64,000 nucleotides of DNA from Methanomicrobiales archaeon (GCA_012729535.1 JAAYCY010000083.1:1-64000), one strand, 5' to 3'. Positions 1 to 10,475 are shown, counted from the stretch's first letter. Numbers and translations are program-made. Notes: generated by a model from the letters alone, not told the origin.

Positions 1-1
1 A

Positions 2-74
2 AGCCTCAGCCGAGATTTGAACTCGGGACCTGTTGATTACAAGTCAACCGCTCTGCCAGCTAAGCCACTGAGGC
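2..74 (-). tRNA. tRNA-Thr (anticodon TGT)
   Basis: The reverse strand folds as a complete cloverleaf. The acceptor stem is GCCTCAG pairing with CTGAGGC, and the T arm contains GTTCAAATC. The anticodon stem GTTGA/TCAAC encloses the loop CTTGTAA, so the anticodon is TGT and reads ACA codons (Thr). The discriminator is U, no CCA is encoded, and no intron is seen. The gene sits at the window edge, so its upstream promoter on the minus strand is the segment before the Mmp10 gene. Confidence 0.95.
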
Positions 75-157
75 GCGGGATCAGGTAGATCTTTCGAGCA
101 CATAAAGATGCTGCCTGATCGGTTTCTTTTTCCACTTCTGATACAGACCAATCAGGA

Positions 158-1384
158 ATGGTACAGCTCACTGTGGATATCGGAGGCAGGCCGGGAATCG
201 ATTGCCGGGGGTTTTGCACATATTGCTATTTTAAACACGCCCGGGATGTCCCTCCTTTCGGATGCAAATATTGCCTCCCGTTTACAAAGGGCTGTGATTA
301 CTGTTCAAGGAGCGTACAGGAGAAATATTCAGGATTTTTACCACTTCGCGAAGTCGCAGACAATGTACTTTCCGATCTTCAGAGATTATCTGGCGACCTA
401 ACAAGAATCACCATATCTGGTGGTGGAGATCCCAGTTGTTACCCTGAATTTACCGACCTTATAGAACTGCTATCCACTCTCGAGGCCCCGCTCCATATCG
501 GATATACCAGTGGAAAAGGGTTTGATAACCCGGATATTGCTGACTTTCTTGTTGAAAAAGGTCTGACTGAGATATCATTCACCGTGTTTTCCAGTAACCC
601 GGATCTCAGGGAACAATACATGCATGATCCAACACCTGCCGCATCCCTGGAGGTACTTGCCCGCCTGTCCAGGATGATAGATGTGTATAGCGCGCTGGTA
701 ATATTGCCTGGAGTCAATGATGGAGATGCCCTGACTGAAACTATCAGGTGGCTGGAATCAGTAGGAGTGAAAGGGGTCATACTGATGCGATTTGCAAACA
801 CCTACAATCAGGGATTGATCCTCAATAATGCTCCAGTTATACCTGGACAGACAATTCAATCGGTTGAACAATTTGCAGATTTGGTCCGGAAAGTGAAGAG
901 TATCACATCCCTGAGAGTATCAGGAACCCCCCTCTGCGACCCGGAACTTCAGTCTCCCTTTATGCTTGCAAATGAACCTGAAATGCTGGAAACGCTCCCA
1001 ACCATCAGAAAAAATGCAGGAATAATTACCGGTAGTATAGCAGGTCCTTTCATCTCAAAAATTCTTCAGAAAAGAGGGGGAGAAAACCTGGTTATCCAGG
1101 TAAAAAAGGAGATTGCTGATCTTATCACCATTGATGATCTAAAAGGATTATCCGATTCAAATCTCCCTGATACCTTAATTATACCCGGAAGATCTTTTGT
1201 TCACATCAGGGAAGCAGAAGAACTCTTCTCTCGGGAGGGAGTGATACGAACCATCATCCGGGGACCAGACATGCTTACAGCAGATGGTGAAACCTCCATG
1301 GGGATGACCCGTGATGAAGTACTGACTCTTGAACTGGATGGATTTAGGAGCCTCATAAACCTGATTAACCAATGGGGAAACTGA
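158..1384 (+). CDS. mmp10: Methanogenesis marker protein 10 (Mmp10), radical SAM methyltransferase
   Basis: This 408-residue protein has a radical SAM motif C16-x3-C20-x2-C23. It is followed by a second cysteine group C36, C39, C46, C49 and a GGGDP SAM-binding motif near residue 88. This layout with an early extra cysteine loop is that of Mmp10, the methanogen enzyme known to C-methylate an arginine in the alpha subunit of methyl-coenzyme M reductase. The start at 158 puts the cysteine motif at the usual distance from the N terminus. It is encoded alone, ahead of the rps15 cluster, and a hairpin follows the stop. Its presence is direct evidence that the organism is a methanogen. The family call is firm; the exact substrate follows from family knowledge. 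Confidence 0.9.
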   Translation: MVQLTVDIGGRPGIDCRGFCTYCYFKHARDVPPFGCKYCLPFTKGCDYCSRSVQEKYSGFLPLREVADNVLSDLQRLSGDLTRITISGGGDPSCYPEFTDLIELLSTLEAPLHIGYTSGKGFDNPDIADFLVEKGLTEISFTVFSSNPDLREQYMHDPTPAASLEVLARLSRMIDVYSALVILPGVNDGDALTETIRWLESVGVKGVILMRFANTYNQGLILNNAPVIPGQTIQSVEQFADLVRKVKSITSLRVSGTPLCDPELQSPFMLANEPEMLETLPTIRKNAGIITGSIAGPFISKILQKRGGENLVIQVKKEIADLITIDDLKGLSDSNLPDTLIIPGRSFVHIREAEELFSREGVIRTIIRGPDMLTADGETSMGMTRDEVLTLELDGFRSLINLINQWGN

Positions 1385-1393
1385 CGGTATCCT

Positions 1394-1418
1394 TATTAGT
1401 TGAAAATTATAACTAATA
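1394..1418 (+). terminator. Inverted repeat after mmp10, probable terminator
   Basis: TATTAGTT and AACTAATA form a perfect 8-bp stem around a 9-nt loop. The stem is followed by a short T-rich stretch (ctttttac), starting ten bases after the mmp10 stop. It is AT-rich, so its strength as a terminator is uncertain. Confidence 0.45.
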
Positions 1419-1456
1419 TTCGCACTTTTTACAGTGCTGGCAGATGCAAATCCGAC

Positions 1457-1485
1457 GTGATAATTATCACTGCCCGTTTACGGGC
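1457..1485 (+). promoter_or_regulatory. Back-to-back palindromes upstream of rps15
   Basis: A perfect 14-bp palindrome GTGATAATTATCAC (1457-1470) is followed one base later by the hairpin GCCCG-TTTA-CGGGC (1472-1485) and TTT. They lie about 90 bases ahead of rps15. The palindrome could be an operator and the hairpin a terminator or attenuator-like leader element. The function is not known. Confidence 0.4.
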
Positions 1486-1571
1486 TTTGGGATTGCAGAG
1501 AGTTGGCAGGTTACTATATCTGACTCTTTTCTCTCTCAGGATTTTGCACTGTTTTTCAGGAGGATTTAGAA

Positions 1572-2030
1572 ATGGCACGAATGCATGCCCGTAGAAGAGG
1601 TATCTCACGCTCAGTAAGACCTTACCGGACAGAAGCTCCGGAATGGTCTAACCGGGATAAGGAAACCATTATCAAGCAGATAATTGACCTGCGCAGACAA
1701 GGACTTTCCACGGCAGGAATAGGTCTTATCATGCGGGATAAATACAGTGTCCCGAGTGTAAAACTCGCAACCGGGAAAAAGATCAACCAGATCCTGCGGG
1801 AAAATAGTCTTGCAACAGATATTCCTGAAGATTTGAGAAACCTTATTGAAAAGGCACTTGGTATGCGCAAACATCTCTCAGAAAATAAGAGAGACATCCA
1901 TAACAAACGCCAGTTAATGCTCACCGAATCAAAGGTGCGAAGACTGGTGAAATATTACGTGAAGAGCAAACAGCTTCCAGCAGGCTGGGTTTACAAACCA
2001 GAAACCGCAGAAATTCTTCTGTCTAGATAA
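1572..2030 (+). CDS. rps15: 30S ribosomal protein S15 (uS15)
   Basis: This 152-residue protein is longer than bacterial S15, as expected for the archaeal/eukaryotic form, which has an N-terminal extension. It opens with MARMHARRRG and a basic region. The S15 core of helices includes KHLSENKRDIHNKRQL and the C-terminal signature VRRLVKYYVKSKQLP. It binds 16S rRNA and helps organise the central domain of the small subunit. A strong GGAGG ribosome-binding site lies at 1559-1563. It heads a same-strand cluster with a RecJ-like nuclease, pcc1 and rps3ae, an arrangement familiar from other euryarchaea. Start choice is supported by the ribosome-binding site and the N-terminal consensus. Confidence 0.97.
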   Translation: MARMHARRRGISRSVRPYRTEAPEWSNRDKETIIKQIIDLRRQGLSTAGIGLIMRDKYSVPSVKLATGKKINQILRENSLATDIPEDLRNLIEKALGMRKHLSENKRDIHNKRQLMLTESKVRRLVKYYVKSKQLPAGWVYKPETAEILLSR

Positions 2031-2041
2031 TAACGGCCGAT

Positions 2042-3268
2042 ATGTCCATTGATACTGCAGCAAAAGATCTTGCATATGAGCTCTCCCGTCAGGAATACGT
2101 GGAGGTGCTCTGTCACCATGATGCAGATGGCATTGCAGCAGGTACAATCATGGCAACAGCACTGTACAGGGCCAGCATCCCATTCAGACTCCGGATAACA
2201 CACCGGTTAACCGAGGACAATATTCCCGATTCAAAACCCCTGCTTCTCTGTGATCTTGGATCAGGTCTTACCGGGCTACCAGAAGATACCATGGTAATTG
2301 ACCACCATGTTCCATTCTTTGAAGGGCCTCATCATGTAAACCCGAGGCTTGACGGTATTAACGGAGACCTTGAACTAAGTGCATCAGGGACAGCATACCT
2401 GGTAGCAAATGCCCTTGGTGATAACCGTGATCTTGCCGGACTTGTTCTTCTTGGAATTATTGGAGACGGGCAGAAAATTGCCGGAAAAAACCAGGAGATC
2501 TATTTTGAATCCCTGGCAAATGGTATTGTCACCAAGAAAAGGGGGATGATTCTCCCAGGAAGGACATATGAAGAACAGGTCATGCTTGCAACCGAACCAT
2601 TTCTCGCAGATTTATCAGGGAATGAAGAGAAGTCGCGTAACCTGATAGCAATGGCATCTGACAAAGATACAATATCCCTGGATATTCTCTGCTCACTTCT
2701 CGTCATTCATGCTTCAGAAATCTGCCGCCCGGAAGCTTTGCAGACCATTTGGGGCGATGTCTGGAACCTTGAACGGGAAGTAATTGAGAAGGCTCATGAT
2801 CTTGCATTTGTGGTCGATGCCTGTGGGAAATCTGGAAAGGGAAGTATCGCAGCTTCCCTATGTCTCCGATCCACAAAAAACATTGATAATGCCTTTGAAA
2901 CCGCTAAGAACCATCGGCTGGAACTCATCCAGGAGATGAACGGGTATCTTTCTTCACCTCGAACTGAAGATATTGCCCCGGTTATGTGCAGCAAAAAGTC
3001 ATTAGCAAGTGATATGGCCGATGTCATCTTCCGGAATATTTCAACTGAATTCCCGGTAATTGTCGCGGTTAAAAACGATGACAAAACCTGTTCATGTTCA
3101 ATCAGAACAGAATCCGGACCAGGGAAGAATTTGGGAGATATTGTGCATGAACTAGCTGAACAGTGTGATGGAGCAGGAGGAGGCCACCAGGCCAGAGCCG
3201 GGGCAACAATCGCCTGCGAACGGCTTGATACCTTTGTTAGGGGAATTGCAGAGGTTTACATCGCATGA
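2042..3268 (+). CDS. RecJ-like DHH/DHHA1 phosphoesterase (single-strand exonuclease family)
   Basis: This 408-residue protein of the DHH superfamily has the motif HHDADGIAAG near residue 25, the VIDHH motif near residue 85, and a C-terminal DHHA1 domain ending with the GGGHQARAGA motif near residue 380. These provide the metal-binding catalytic residues. Archaeal relatives in this position include RecJ-like nucleases, some of which (GAN) associate with GINS at the replisome; others act on RNA. The gene lies 11 bases after rps15, and its stop overlaps the start of pcc1 by four bases, so it belongs to the ribosomal/KEOPS transcription unit. DNA versus RNA substrate cannot be decided from the sequence. 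Confidence 0.88.
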   Translation: MSIDTAAKDLAYELSRQEYVEVLCHHDADGIAAGTIMATALYRASIPFRLRITHRLTEDNIPDSKPLLLCDLGSGLTGLPEDTMVIDHHVPFFEGPHHVNPRLDGINGDLELSASGTAYLVANALGDNRDLAGLVLLGIIGDGQKIAGKNQEIYFESLANGIVTKKRGMILPGRTYEEQVMLATEPFLADLSGNEEKSRNLIAMASDKDTISLDILCSLLVIHASEICRPEALQTIWGDVWNLEREVIEKAHDLAFVVDACGKSGKGSIAASLCLRSTKNIDNAFETAKNHRLELIQEMNGYLSSPRTEDIAPVMCSKKSLASDMADVIFRNISTEFPVIVAVKNDDKTCSCSIRTESGPGKNLGDIVHELAEQCDGAGGGHQARAGATIACERLDTFVRGIAEVYIA

Positions 3269-3516
3269 AGATCGAGGGTGTTATTCAGACTATGCACAAT
3301 AATGCAACCTGTGTTGCAGAATCTGTTGCGTCTGACAATCTTTCTGATATGAAAACCAGTGCTGAAGGCAGATTTGTTATTACGCACATTACCGGTACCA
3401 AAATACGATCGGTAATTGCATCAATGGACGATTATATTACAAATATCACCGTTGCAGAAGAACTCTGTGAAAAGATTTCAAAATCAACAGACACTCATGA
3501 AAAAAGGTGTGAATAA
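3265..3516 (+). CDS. pcc1: KEOPS complex subunit Pcc1
   Basis: This small 83-residue protein has the alpha/beta pattern of archaeal Pcc1. An internal TSAEGRFVITHITG strand is followed by the typical IRSVIASMDDYITNITVAEEL helix region. Pcc1 is the dimerisation subunit of KEOPS, which makes the universal t6A37 modification of ANN-decoding tRNAs together with Kae1, Bud32 and Cgi121. It overlaps the recJ-like stop by four bases and the rps3ae start by one base, consistent with translational coupling. The location between RecJ-like and S3Ae genes is a recurring archaeal arrangement and supports the call. Cgi121 is encoded separately at 50249-50785. Confidence 0.87.
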   Translation: MKIEGVIQTMHNNATCVAESVASDNLSDMKTSAEGRFVITHITGTKIRSVIASMDDYITNITVAEELCEKISKSTDTHEKRCE

Positions 3517-4112
3517 TGGCAGCGAAAAAACCAACAGGTAGAAGAGTTGATGGATGGAAAGCAAAATCCTGGTACAAGATATACAGCCCTGAAAATGTCG
3601 GGAAGGTATACCTGGGTGACACGGTGGCAGATGATCCGGAAAAAATTATTGGACGGGTCATGAATGTACCACTCTCTGAACTAGTAAATGATTATACCAA
3701 ACAGAACGTAAAGATGAAATTCGCCGTAACCGATGTTGCAGGAGATTCAGCATATACGTCCTTTATTGGTCATGAACTTGCGCGTGATTTCATCAGATCG
3801 CTGGTAAAGCGTCGGACCTCACGGATAGACTGTGTGGTAAACTTTGTCACAAAGGATGGATCAAAGGTCCGGGCTACTGTGACCTGTTTTACCCTGATCC
3901 GGGCAGACCAGAGTCAGCAGCATGAAATACGAAAGATCCTGACACAGGATGTTCTGGCATTTGGAACCGAAAATGAGCTTGGTGTCTTTGTCAACAACAT
4001 TATAAATGGAGATCTGGCAAAGGAACTCTTTAAAAAAGTGAAAGAACTTCACCCGGTCCGCCGTGTTGAAGTTATTAAAACCAAGGTAGAGTTTGCAAAA
4101 ACCTCCGCCTGA
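3516..4112 (+). CDS. rps3ae: 30S ribosomal protein S3Ae (eS1)
   Basis: This 198-residue archaeal/eukaryotic-specific small-subunit protein starts MAAKKPTGRRVDGWKAKSW and contains the conserved FIGHELARDFIRSLVKRR segment and the C-terminal KELHPVRRVEVIKTKVE region typical of eS1. It sits at the mRNA exit side of the 30S platform. The gene shares one base with the pcc1 stop and closes the four-gene cluster. A T-rich run (ctttttttg) immediately after the stop could terminate transcription. Confidence 0.96.
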   Translation: MAAKKPTGRRVDGWKAKSWYKIYSPENVGKVYLGDTVADDPEKIIGRVMNVPLSELVNDYTKQNVKMKFAVTDVAGDSAYTSFIGHELARDFIRSLVKRRTSRIDCVVNFVTKDGSKVRATVTCFTLIRADQSQQHEIRKILTQDVLAFGTENELGVFVNNIINGDLAKELFKKVKELHPVRRVEVIKTKVEFAKTSA

Positions 4113-4252
4113 ACTTTTTTTGTATTTAAAATTTCAATAAAAAACCCGCATCAGGTTCATATCGATATGTGGATCATGGTGATGTAGAGGTAAGACCAAA
4201 CATTAAGGGAATCCTGTCAGATATTACTGGCATGGGGATCCTGGTGTAACTT

Positions 4253-5530
4253 ATGCTTGATATTCGATTTGTCCGGGAACATCCTGATATTGTAAAGGCT
4301 GATCTGAAAAAAAGAAATGATACTGAAAAGATAACCTGGGTTGATGACCTGCTCGTACAAGATATTCGTCACCGAGAATTAATCGGAGAAACGAATGAAC
4401 TTAGAAGAAGAAGAAATTCCATCTCATATGATATAAACCGGGCAAAAAAAGCTGGAGAAGATGCCAGTCCATATATTACCGAAGCTGCTAACCTTCCAAA
4501 ACGAATTAAAGAGAATGAGGCAGAACTGGAAGATATATCGACACGAATTCATAATTACCTCATGCGGCTTCCCAATATACTCCACGATAGTGTTCCTGTT
4601 GGAATAAATGACACGGAAAATGTTGAAATAAGCAGATACAAAACTCCCAGGGCTTTTGATTTTGAACTTAAAAACCATGGCCAGCTTGCATCTGATAATG
4701 GATGGGCAGATTTTGAACGAGCAACCAAAACATCTGGAGCAGGTTTTTATTTCCTGAAAGGGAGCCTTGTTCTTCTAGATCTCGCACTCCAGCGCTTTAC
4801 ACTTGACTTCTTAATGAAAAAGGGTTACACACCGGTAATTCCTCCGTACATGATCAACCGTAAATCATACGAGGAGGTAACAGACCTTGATGATTTTGAG
4901 AAGGTTATGTATAAAATCGAAGATGATGATGCATACCTTATCGCCACAAGTGAGCACCCGATGGCGGCAATGTACCAGGACGAAATATTTGAGGAGAAAG
5001 ATCTCCCGATAAAACTTGCAGGACTATCACCCTGTTTCAGGAGAGAGATAGGATCCCACGGACTGGATACAAAAGGGTTATTCAGGGTCCATCAGTTTCA
5101 CAAGGTTGAACAGTTTGTATACTGTCATCCGGATTATTCCTGGACAATTCATGAAGAGTTGCGTAATAATGCCGAACAGATATTTCAAAAACTGGAGTTG
5201 CCATATAGAATTGTAAATATCTGTACTGGTGATATCGGAACCGTTGCTGCGAAAAAATATGATATTGAAGCATGGATGCCGAGAGAAAATGAATACCGGG
5301 AAGTGGTATCATGTTCAAATTGCACAGCATACCAGGCAGTTCGCCTGAATATTAAAGTGCGTGACAGACATGACTTTGAATCAAAACAATATGTCCATAC
5401 CCTCAATTCAACTGCAATAGCAACATCTCGTGCCATGCGTGCCATCCTGGAAAATTATCAGCAAAAGGATGGAAAGGTTATGATTCCTCATGTGCTCAGA
5501 CCCTACATGAATGACCTGGAATACCTCTGA
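4253..5530 (+). CDS. serS: Seryl-tRNA synthetase (common/bacterial type)
   Basis: This 425-residue class II synthetase charges tRNA-Ser. It has the N-terminal helical arm (about residues 25-100, rich in Glu/Lys/Arg) that recognises the long variable arm. The class II core includes motif 2 around CFRREIGS (near residue 263) and motif 3 around AIATSRAMRAIL (near residue 391). This is the widespread SerRS type, not the rare zinc-dependent form found in some methanogens. A GGTG ribosome-binding site lies about 9 bases before the ATG. The 140-base gap upstream holds a T-run and an A/T-rich TATA-like stretch near 4120-4132. It is probably transcribed alone. Confidence 0.96.
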   Translation: MLDIRFVREHPDIVKADLKKRNDTEKITWVDDLLVQDIRHRELIGETNELRRRRNSISYDINRAKKAGEDASPYITEAANLPKRIKENEAELEDISTRIHNYLMRLPNILHDSVPVGINDTENVEISRYKTPRAFDFELKNHGQLASDNGWADFERATKTSGAGFYFLKGSLVLLDLALQRFTLDFLMKKGYTPVIPPYMINRKSYEEVTDLDDFEKVMYKIEDDDAYLIATSEHPMAAMYQDEIFEEKDLPIKLAGLSPCFRREIGSHGLDTKGLFRVHQFHKVEQFVYCHPDYSWTIHEELRNNAEQIFQKLELPYRIVNICTGDIGTVAAKKYDIEAWMPRENEYREVVSCSNCTAYQAVRLNIKVRDRHDFESKQYVHTLNSTAIATSRAMRAILENYQQKDGKVMIPHVLRPYMNDLEYL

Positions 5531-5618
5531 TAAAAGATAATTTTTACCCATTTTATCTGCTTTCCTACACTTAACAAAATTGTGATGATGCAGACACGAC
5601 GGATGTTCATAAAACAGA

Positions 5619-5632
5619 TCTTTTATATAAAT
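5619..5632 (+). promoter_or_regulatory. TATA box for the methyltransferase-like gene
   Basis: TCTTTTATATAAAT is a good archaeal TATA box. Transcription about 26 bases downstream of its centre would begin at roughly 5652, only a few bases before the ATG at 5655. The transcript would therefore be essentially leaderless, which fits the lack of a ribosome-binding site there. Confidence 0.65.
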
Positions 5633-5654
5633 CTGACAGATTCTGTCCTGCACC

Positions 5655-6491
5655 ATGACCATCGCCGAGATTCTTGAAATTAAGGAAATAACCCTGCTGG
5701 AACCCACTTTCTCTGACCTTTTGTACCTGGATGCGGAGGACCTGCTCCTTCATCAAAAAATAAAGGATGGTAAAATACTTGTTGATGAAGATGAAAATCC
5801 CATCCTTTTTGCTGGATTGGACGAGAATAATACCTGGATTGGATGCTGCACATTATTTCGGGCACCCACAGTGCCCCTTATCGAGTTTTTTGAACAGGTT
5901 AACTGGGATATGTACCAGGAAAAAAAGGAAACGATACTGGATGCTCTACGCGAATATTATAGCCGTGAACTTCAAAAAACTACTGCTTCGGGCCCGAATG
6001 ATCTCAACCTGGATCGGGCAGATATTGTGGACAAACTGCTCATGAATACATGTTCACTACAAGTAGGATCAATATGCCTCGATTGCTGTTGTGGCACTGG
6101 AGTAGGTTCCATGGTACTGAGAAAGCACGGATTAAATCCTATTGCATATGACAATGACGAGTCTCTTCTGGTCAGGGGAATAGTTGAAGGAAGGCTTCTA
6201 CCGGAAAAAACCATGTGGATTGATGGCAGGTTGATCAACAATTTCCTTATAAAACCCGTATCTCTCGCCTGTGGTTTTATGATTGGAGAGATCCATTCAT
6301 TCAACGCCCATATCTGGCGTGAGATCATAACTGCTGCCTGTGCTGCATCAGAAAATATACTTTTTACTGCAGGAACCGAGCCCGAAATCATCCAAATCCG
6401 GGAATGGGTAGAAGAGTCTGGAAAAAAAGTAAGGATATTTGAATCTGATTATGACCCGATATATGACCGGTGGGTTTGTTGTTCAGGTTGA
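5655..6491 (+). CDS. SAM-dependent methyltransferase-like protein of unknown substrate
   Basis: The gene encodes 278 residues. The C-terminal half has a Rossmann-type class I methyltransferase motif I, CLDCCCGTGVGS (about residues 140-151), followed by a strand ending in the acidic IAYDND at the motif II position. The N-terminal half (1-125) is acidic, has no family I recognise, and contains a possible DNA/RNA- or protein-binding helix region. No NPPY or other substrate-defining motif is evident, so the target is not known. It is transcribed alone from a strong TATA box, convergent with glnK, with a shared hairpin between them. It resembles the conserved hypothetical methyltransferases of methanogens, but I cannot name a family. 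Confidence 0.6.
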   Translation: MTIAEILEIKEITLLEPTFSDLLYLDAEDLLLHQKIKDGKILVDEDENPILFAGLDENNTWIGCCTLFRAPTVPLIEFFEQVNWDMYQEKKETILDALREYYSRELQKTTASGPNDLNLDRADIVDKLLMNTCSLQVGSICLDCCCGTGVGSMVLRKHGLNPIAYDNDESLLVRGIVEGRLLPEKTMWIDGRLINNFLIKPVSLACGFMIGEIHSFNAHIWREIITAACAASENILFTAGTEPEIIQIREWVEESGKKVRIFESDYDPIYDRWVCCSG

Positions 6492-6537
6492 TCTGAAAAT
6501 AGTTTTAAATATTTATAATTAGCGAATAACAGGGAGT

Positions 6538-6563
6538 AAAACCAGGAAATGAAACCTGGTTTT
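6538..6563. terminator. Bidirectional hairpin between convergent genes
   Basis: AAAACCAGG and CCTGGTTTT form a perfect 9-bp stem with an 8-nt loop. It sits between the stops of the methyltransferase-like gene (+) and glnK (-). The A/T flanks give a T-run on either strand, so it could end transcription from both sides. Confidence 0.65.
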
Positions 6564-6582
6564 AGGTTTATAGAATACACTT

Positions 6583-8126
<1,544 letters not shown>

Positions 8127-8187
8127 ATTTTTCACCTGATTGGTCACTAAAAAGGCTGATACCTTGATTTTCCAGTTTCACGGCCTT

Positions 8188-8210
8188 ATTCGTGAGATTA
8201 GCCCACGAAT
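8188..8210. promoter_or_regulatory. Inverted repeat upstream of amtB-glnK (candidate operator)
   Basis: ATTCGTG and CACGAAT are separated by 9 bases, 62-84 bases upstream of the amtB ATG. A TATA-like TTTATAAAT (about 8276-8284, read on the minus strand) lies further upstream, so the repeat would fall downstream of it, near or beyond the transcription start. A nitrogen regulator is a reasonable guess, but no exact match to the GGAA-N6-TTCC type of NrpR operator was found in this gap. Confidence 0.4.
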
Positions 8211-8372
8211 ACCAATATTATCAACCTTACCCAAGGGATCTATCCACATGGATAGTAAGAAGTTATCTTCCACCATTTATAAATTTTATGTTTGTGGCAT
8301 TACGATGCAGCAATCAAATACCAAGAAAGAGAGAAAAAAAGGAATTCTAGGATAAATGAGGGAAATTCTTAA

Positions 8373-10475
8373 TTAACGACTTTTTGCTCTTCTTCCCCTT
8401 CGTTTTTTCTTTTTACCGGCATTAGTATCAGTTGATAGGTTTTTTTTCCCTTTTGCCTTTATTACCTCCTCATCGGATGCACATTCAAGATCAGCAAGAA
8501 TATCAAGAGGATCCTTCATCTCGTGAACAAGTCCCATAATCCGTGACAGACGCTCAACACCTATGAAATGCTCTGCCATAACCCGGGATAGAGGAGTGAG
8601 ATGGATGTTACCCTTAATCAGAGATATCAAATTTTTTTGAAGGAGCAGTTCCTCAACCGGTTCAGTGACTCCAACAAGAGTCTCCTCTGTCTTTTCTATG
8701 CAATCCCTTACCCCATTACAGATTACAGCATTGGCAACAAAGAGTTCAGAACTCTGCTCAAGATTATACTCAGGGGCAACTTCTCCCATTTCCCCTTTCA
8801 AGAGACCCATTGCAACTTCTTCTTCAGTTAGATGAGAACCTCTGATATAACTGCCACCAGGTTCTGCCAGGATAACGACTTTTCCAAGGTCATGGTAATC
8901 AGGTCTTCCAGCCCTACCCGACATCTGTTGAAATTCCTGAACGGTAAGCCATTCTATTCCCATCGCTAATGAATCAAAAATTACCTGTGAAGCCGGAAAA
9001 TCAACTCCGGCAGCAAGAGCTGCAGTTGTCACTACTGCACGGAGCTGGCCTTTCTCAAACTTTTCTTCAACAAGCCTTCTCTCTGCCTGTGTAAGACCGG
9101 CATGATAGGGTGCCACCCCTTCCCCAATCTTATCAGATATGATATGACAACGGGCCCTTGAATTGGTAAAAATAATGCTTTGTCCGTGGTATCCTTTCTC
9201 TGATACTTGATTATATTCTTCTGCAACAAGAGTTCGTTCCGTTGGAATCTTTTGCTCTCTTTCAGTAAAAATGAGATATCGCTCAAGTGAGACCGGACGG
9301 TCATCATATTGAACCAACCTGCAGTCAAGTTTTTTTGCCAGAAGCTTGGGATGGCCGATAGTAGCACTGAGATATAAAAACTGTGCTTTCGGAGAGAGGA
9401 ACTTCATCCTGGAAATAAGTCCGTCAACCCGGTGACCACGATCACGATCTTCAAGCATCTGAACTTCATCAATGATCACGGTACCAACGCTGGAAAGAGG
9501 TTTTCCAAGGCGCATAAGATGATCAACTCCTTCATAAGTTGCAACCAGGATCGCGGCATCAGAACTGCGGTTTGCCGTACGGCGGGTTTCCCTGATAAAA
9601 ATCCGGCTTGAACCGGTAATAATGGAGACATCAGCAAGGTGCCCGTATTTTTGAGAGAACCGTTCATATTTCTGGTAAGCCAGGGCAACAAGCGGGACAA
9701 GGAACAGAACTCTTCCTCTTTTTTCAAGGAAATTTTTCAGTCCTGCCATTTCTCCAATGAATGTTTTACCACTCGCTGTTGCAGATACTACAAGGAGATC
9801 TTTTCCATAAAGCAATCCGGATTCTACTGCCAGTTGCTGTACAGGCATCAAAAACTCCACACCACAGGCACTAACAAATTCATGAGGAAAAGGGAGTTCT
9901 TCAATCTTAAAAGTGTGAACAACGGGATGAGCTTCCAGACGATCATACATGGTGTGACCAACAGAGAGCCGATCGGGTTCTATTGTAGCAAGGACGCGGT
10001 CAACACTCCGATATTTTTCCAGGAGTTCATCAAGATGTACGAGAGCCGACCTTCCAAGACGGCCCATGTGGACAAGTTCCCTCCGAAGTTCTTTCCTTGC
10101 ACAATCCATACATATCTCTTCATTGTTTCCAAAACTCACTGCATTTTTTTTATCAAGCTCTGTTACCCTGTCATCCATGAGACAGAACCTGCAGAGAGAA
10201 ACGTAGACAAACTGAATTTGGAGATCCTGAAGGAAAGATTCGAATGGTTTATCCCGCAAAGTAAGATATACCCGGGCGCGGCGCAAATGCGTAACAAGAT
10301 CCTTGCTGGGAGTATTCCGATACCCTCCACTTTTGGTATGGCGGATCCGATATTTTACTGGTCTAATTCCTTTTGGGGTATCAACCAGTTCAAGCATCCC
10401 GGTAATCCGGATATGATGAGTATCCAGATATAAAATCCGATAATATTTCTTTGTTGGCTGGATTATTGCCTTCAT
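8373..10475 (-). CDS. Archaeal superfamily II helicase (COG1202/Ski2-like) with N-terminal zinc-finger domain
   Basis: This 700-residue protein starts with a domain (1-200, DUF5814-like) containing paired cysteines C95/C98 and C122/C125, probably a zinc site. Two RecA-like helicase domains follow: Walker A SATASGKT (231-238), DEVQ box (336-339), SAT motif, and a motif VI region ending QMSGRAGRPDYHDLGK. The C terminus is a highly basic tail rich in KKKKRRGRR. It resembles the archaea-only COG1202 helicases, relatives of Hel308; a DNA repair or RNA role is possible but unproven. Its start overlaps by four bases the stop of the upstream winged-helix regulator, so the two are translationally coupled. 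Confidence 0.82.
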   Translation of the reverse strand: MKAIIQPTKKYYRILYLDTHHIRITGMLELVDTPKGIRPVKYRIRHTKSGGYRNTPSKDLVTHLRRARVYLTLRDKPFESFLQDLQIQFVYVSLCRFCLMDDRVTELDKKNAVSFGNNEEICMDCARKELRRELVHMGRLGRSALVHLDELLEKYRSVDRVLATIEPDRLSVGHTMYDRLEAHPVVHTFKIEELPFPHEFVSACGVEFLMPVQQLAVESGLLYGKDLLVVSATASGKTFIGEMAGLKNFLEKRGRVLFLVPLVALAYQKYERFSQKYGHLADVSIITGSSRIFIRETRRTANRSSDAAILVATYEGVDHLMRLGKPLSSVGTVIIDEVQMLEDRDRGHRVDGLISRMKFLSPKAQFLYLSATIGHPKLLAKKLDCRLVQYDDRPVSLERYLIFTEREQKIPTERTLVAEEYNQVSEKGYHGQSIIFTNSRARCHIISDKIGEGVAPYHAGLTQAERRLVEEKFEKGQLRAVVTTAALAAGVDFPASQVIFDSLAMGIEWLTVQEFQQMSGRAGRPDYHDLGKVVILAEPGGSYIRGSHLTEEEVAMGLLKGEMGEVAPEYNLEQSSELFVANAVICNGVRDCIEKTEETLVGVTEPVEELLLQKNLISLIKGNIHLTPLSRVMAEHFIGVERLSRIMGLVHEMKDPLDILADLECASDEEVIKAKGKKNLSTDTNAGKKKKRRGRRAKSR

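Noticed and set aside
1400-1594. A 64-residue open frame spanning the gap before rps15
   Set aside because: It overlaps rps15 in another frame, crosses several palindromes and looks like chance translation of leader sequence.
4169-4249. A 26-residue open frame (GTG start) just before serS
   Set aside because: It has no homology that I recognise and no ribosome-binding site. It could be a leader peptide but there is nothing to support that.
8148-8372. An NrpR operator in front of amtB
   Set aside because: Neither GGAA-N6-TTCC nor GGTA-N6-TACC was found in the gap, so only the unrelated inverted repeat at 8188-8210 is reported.
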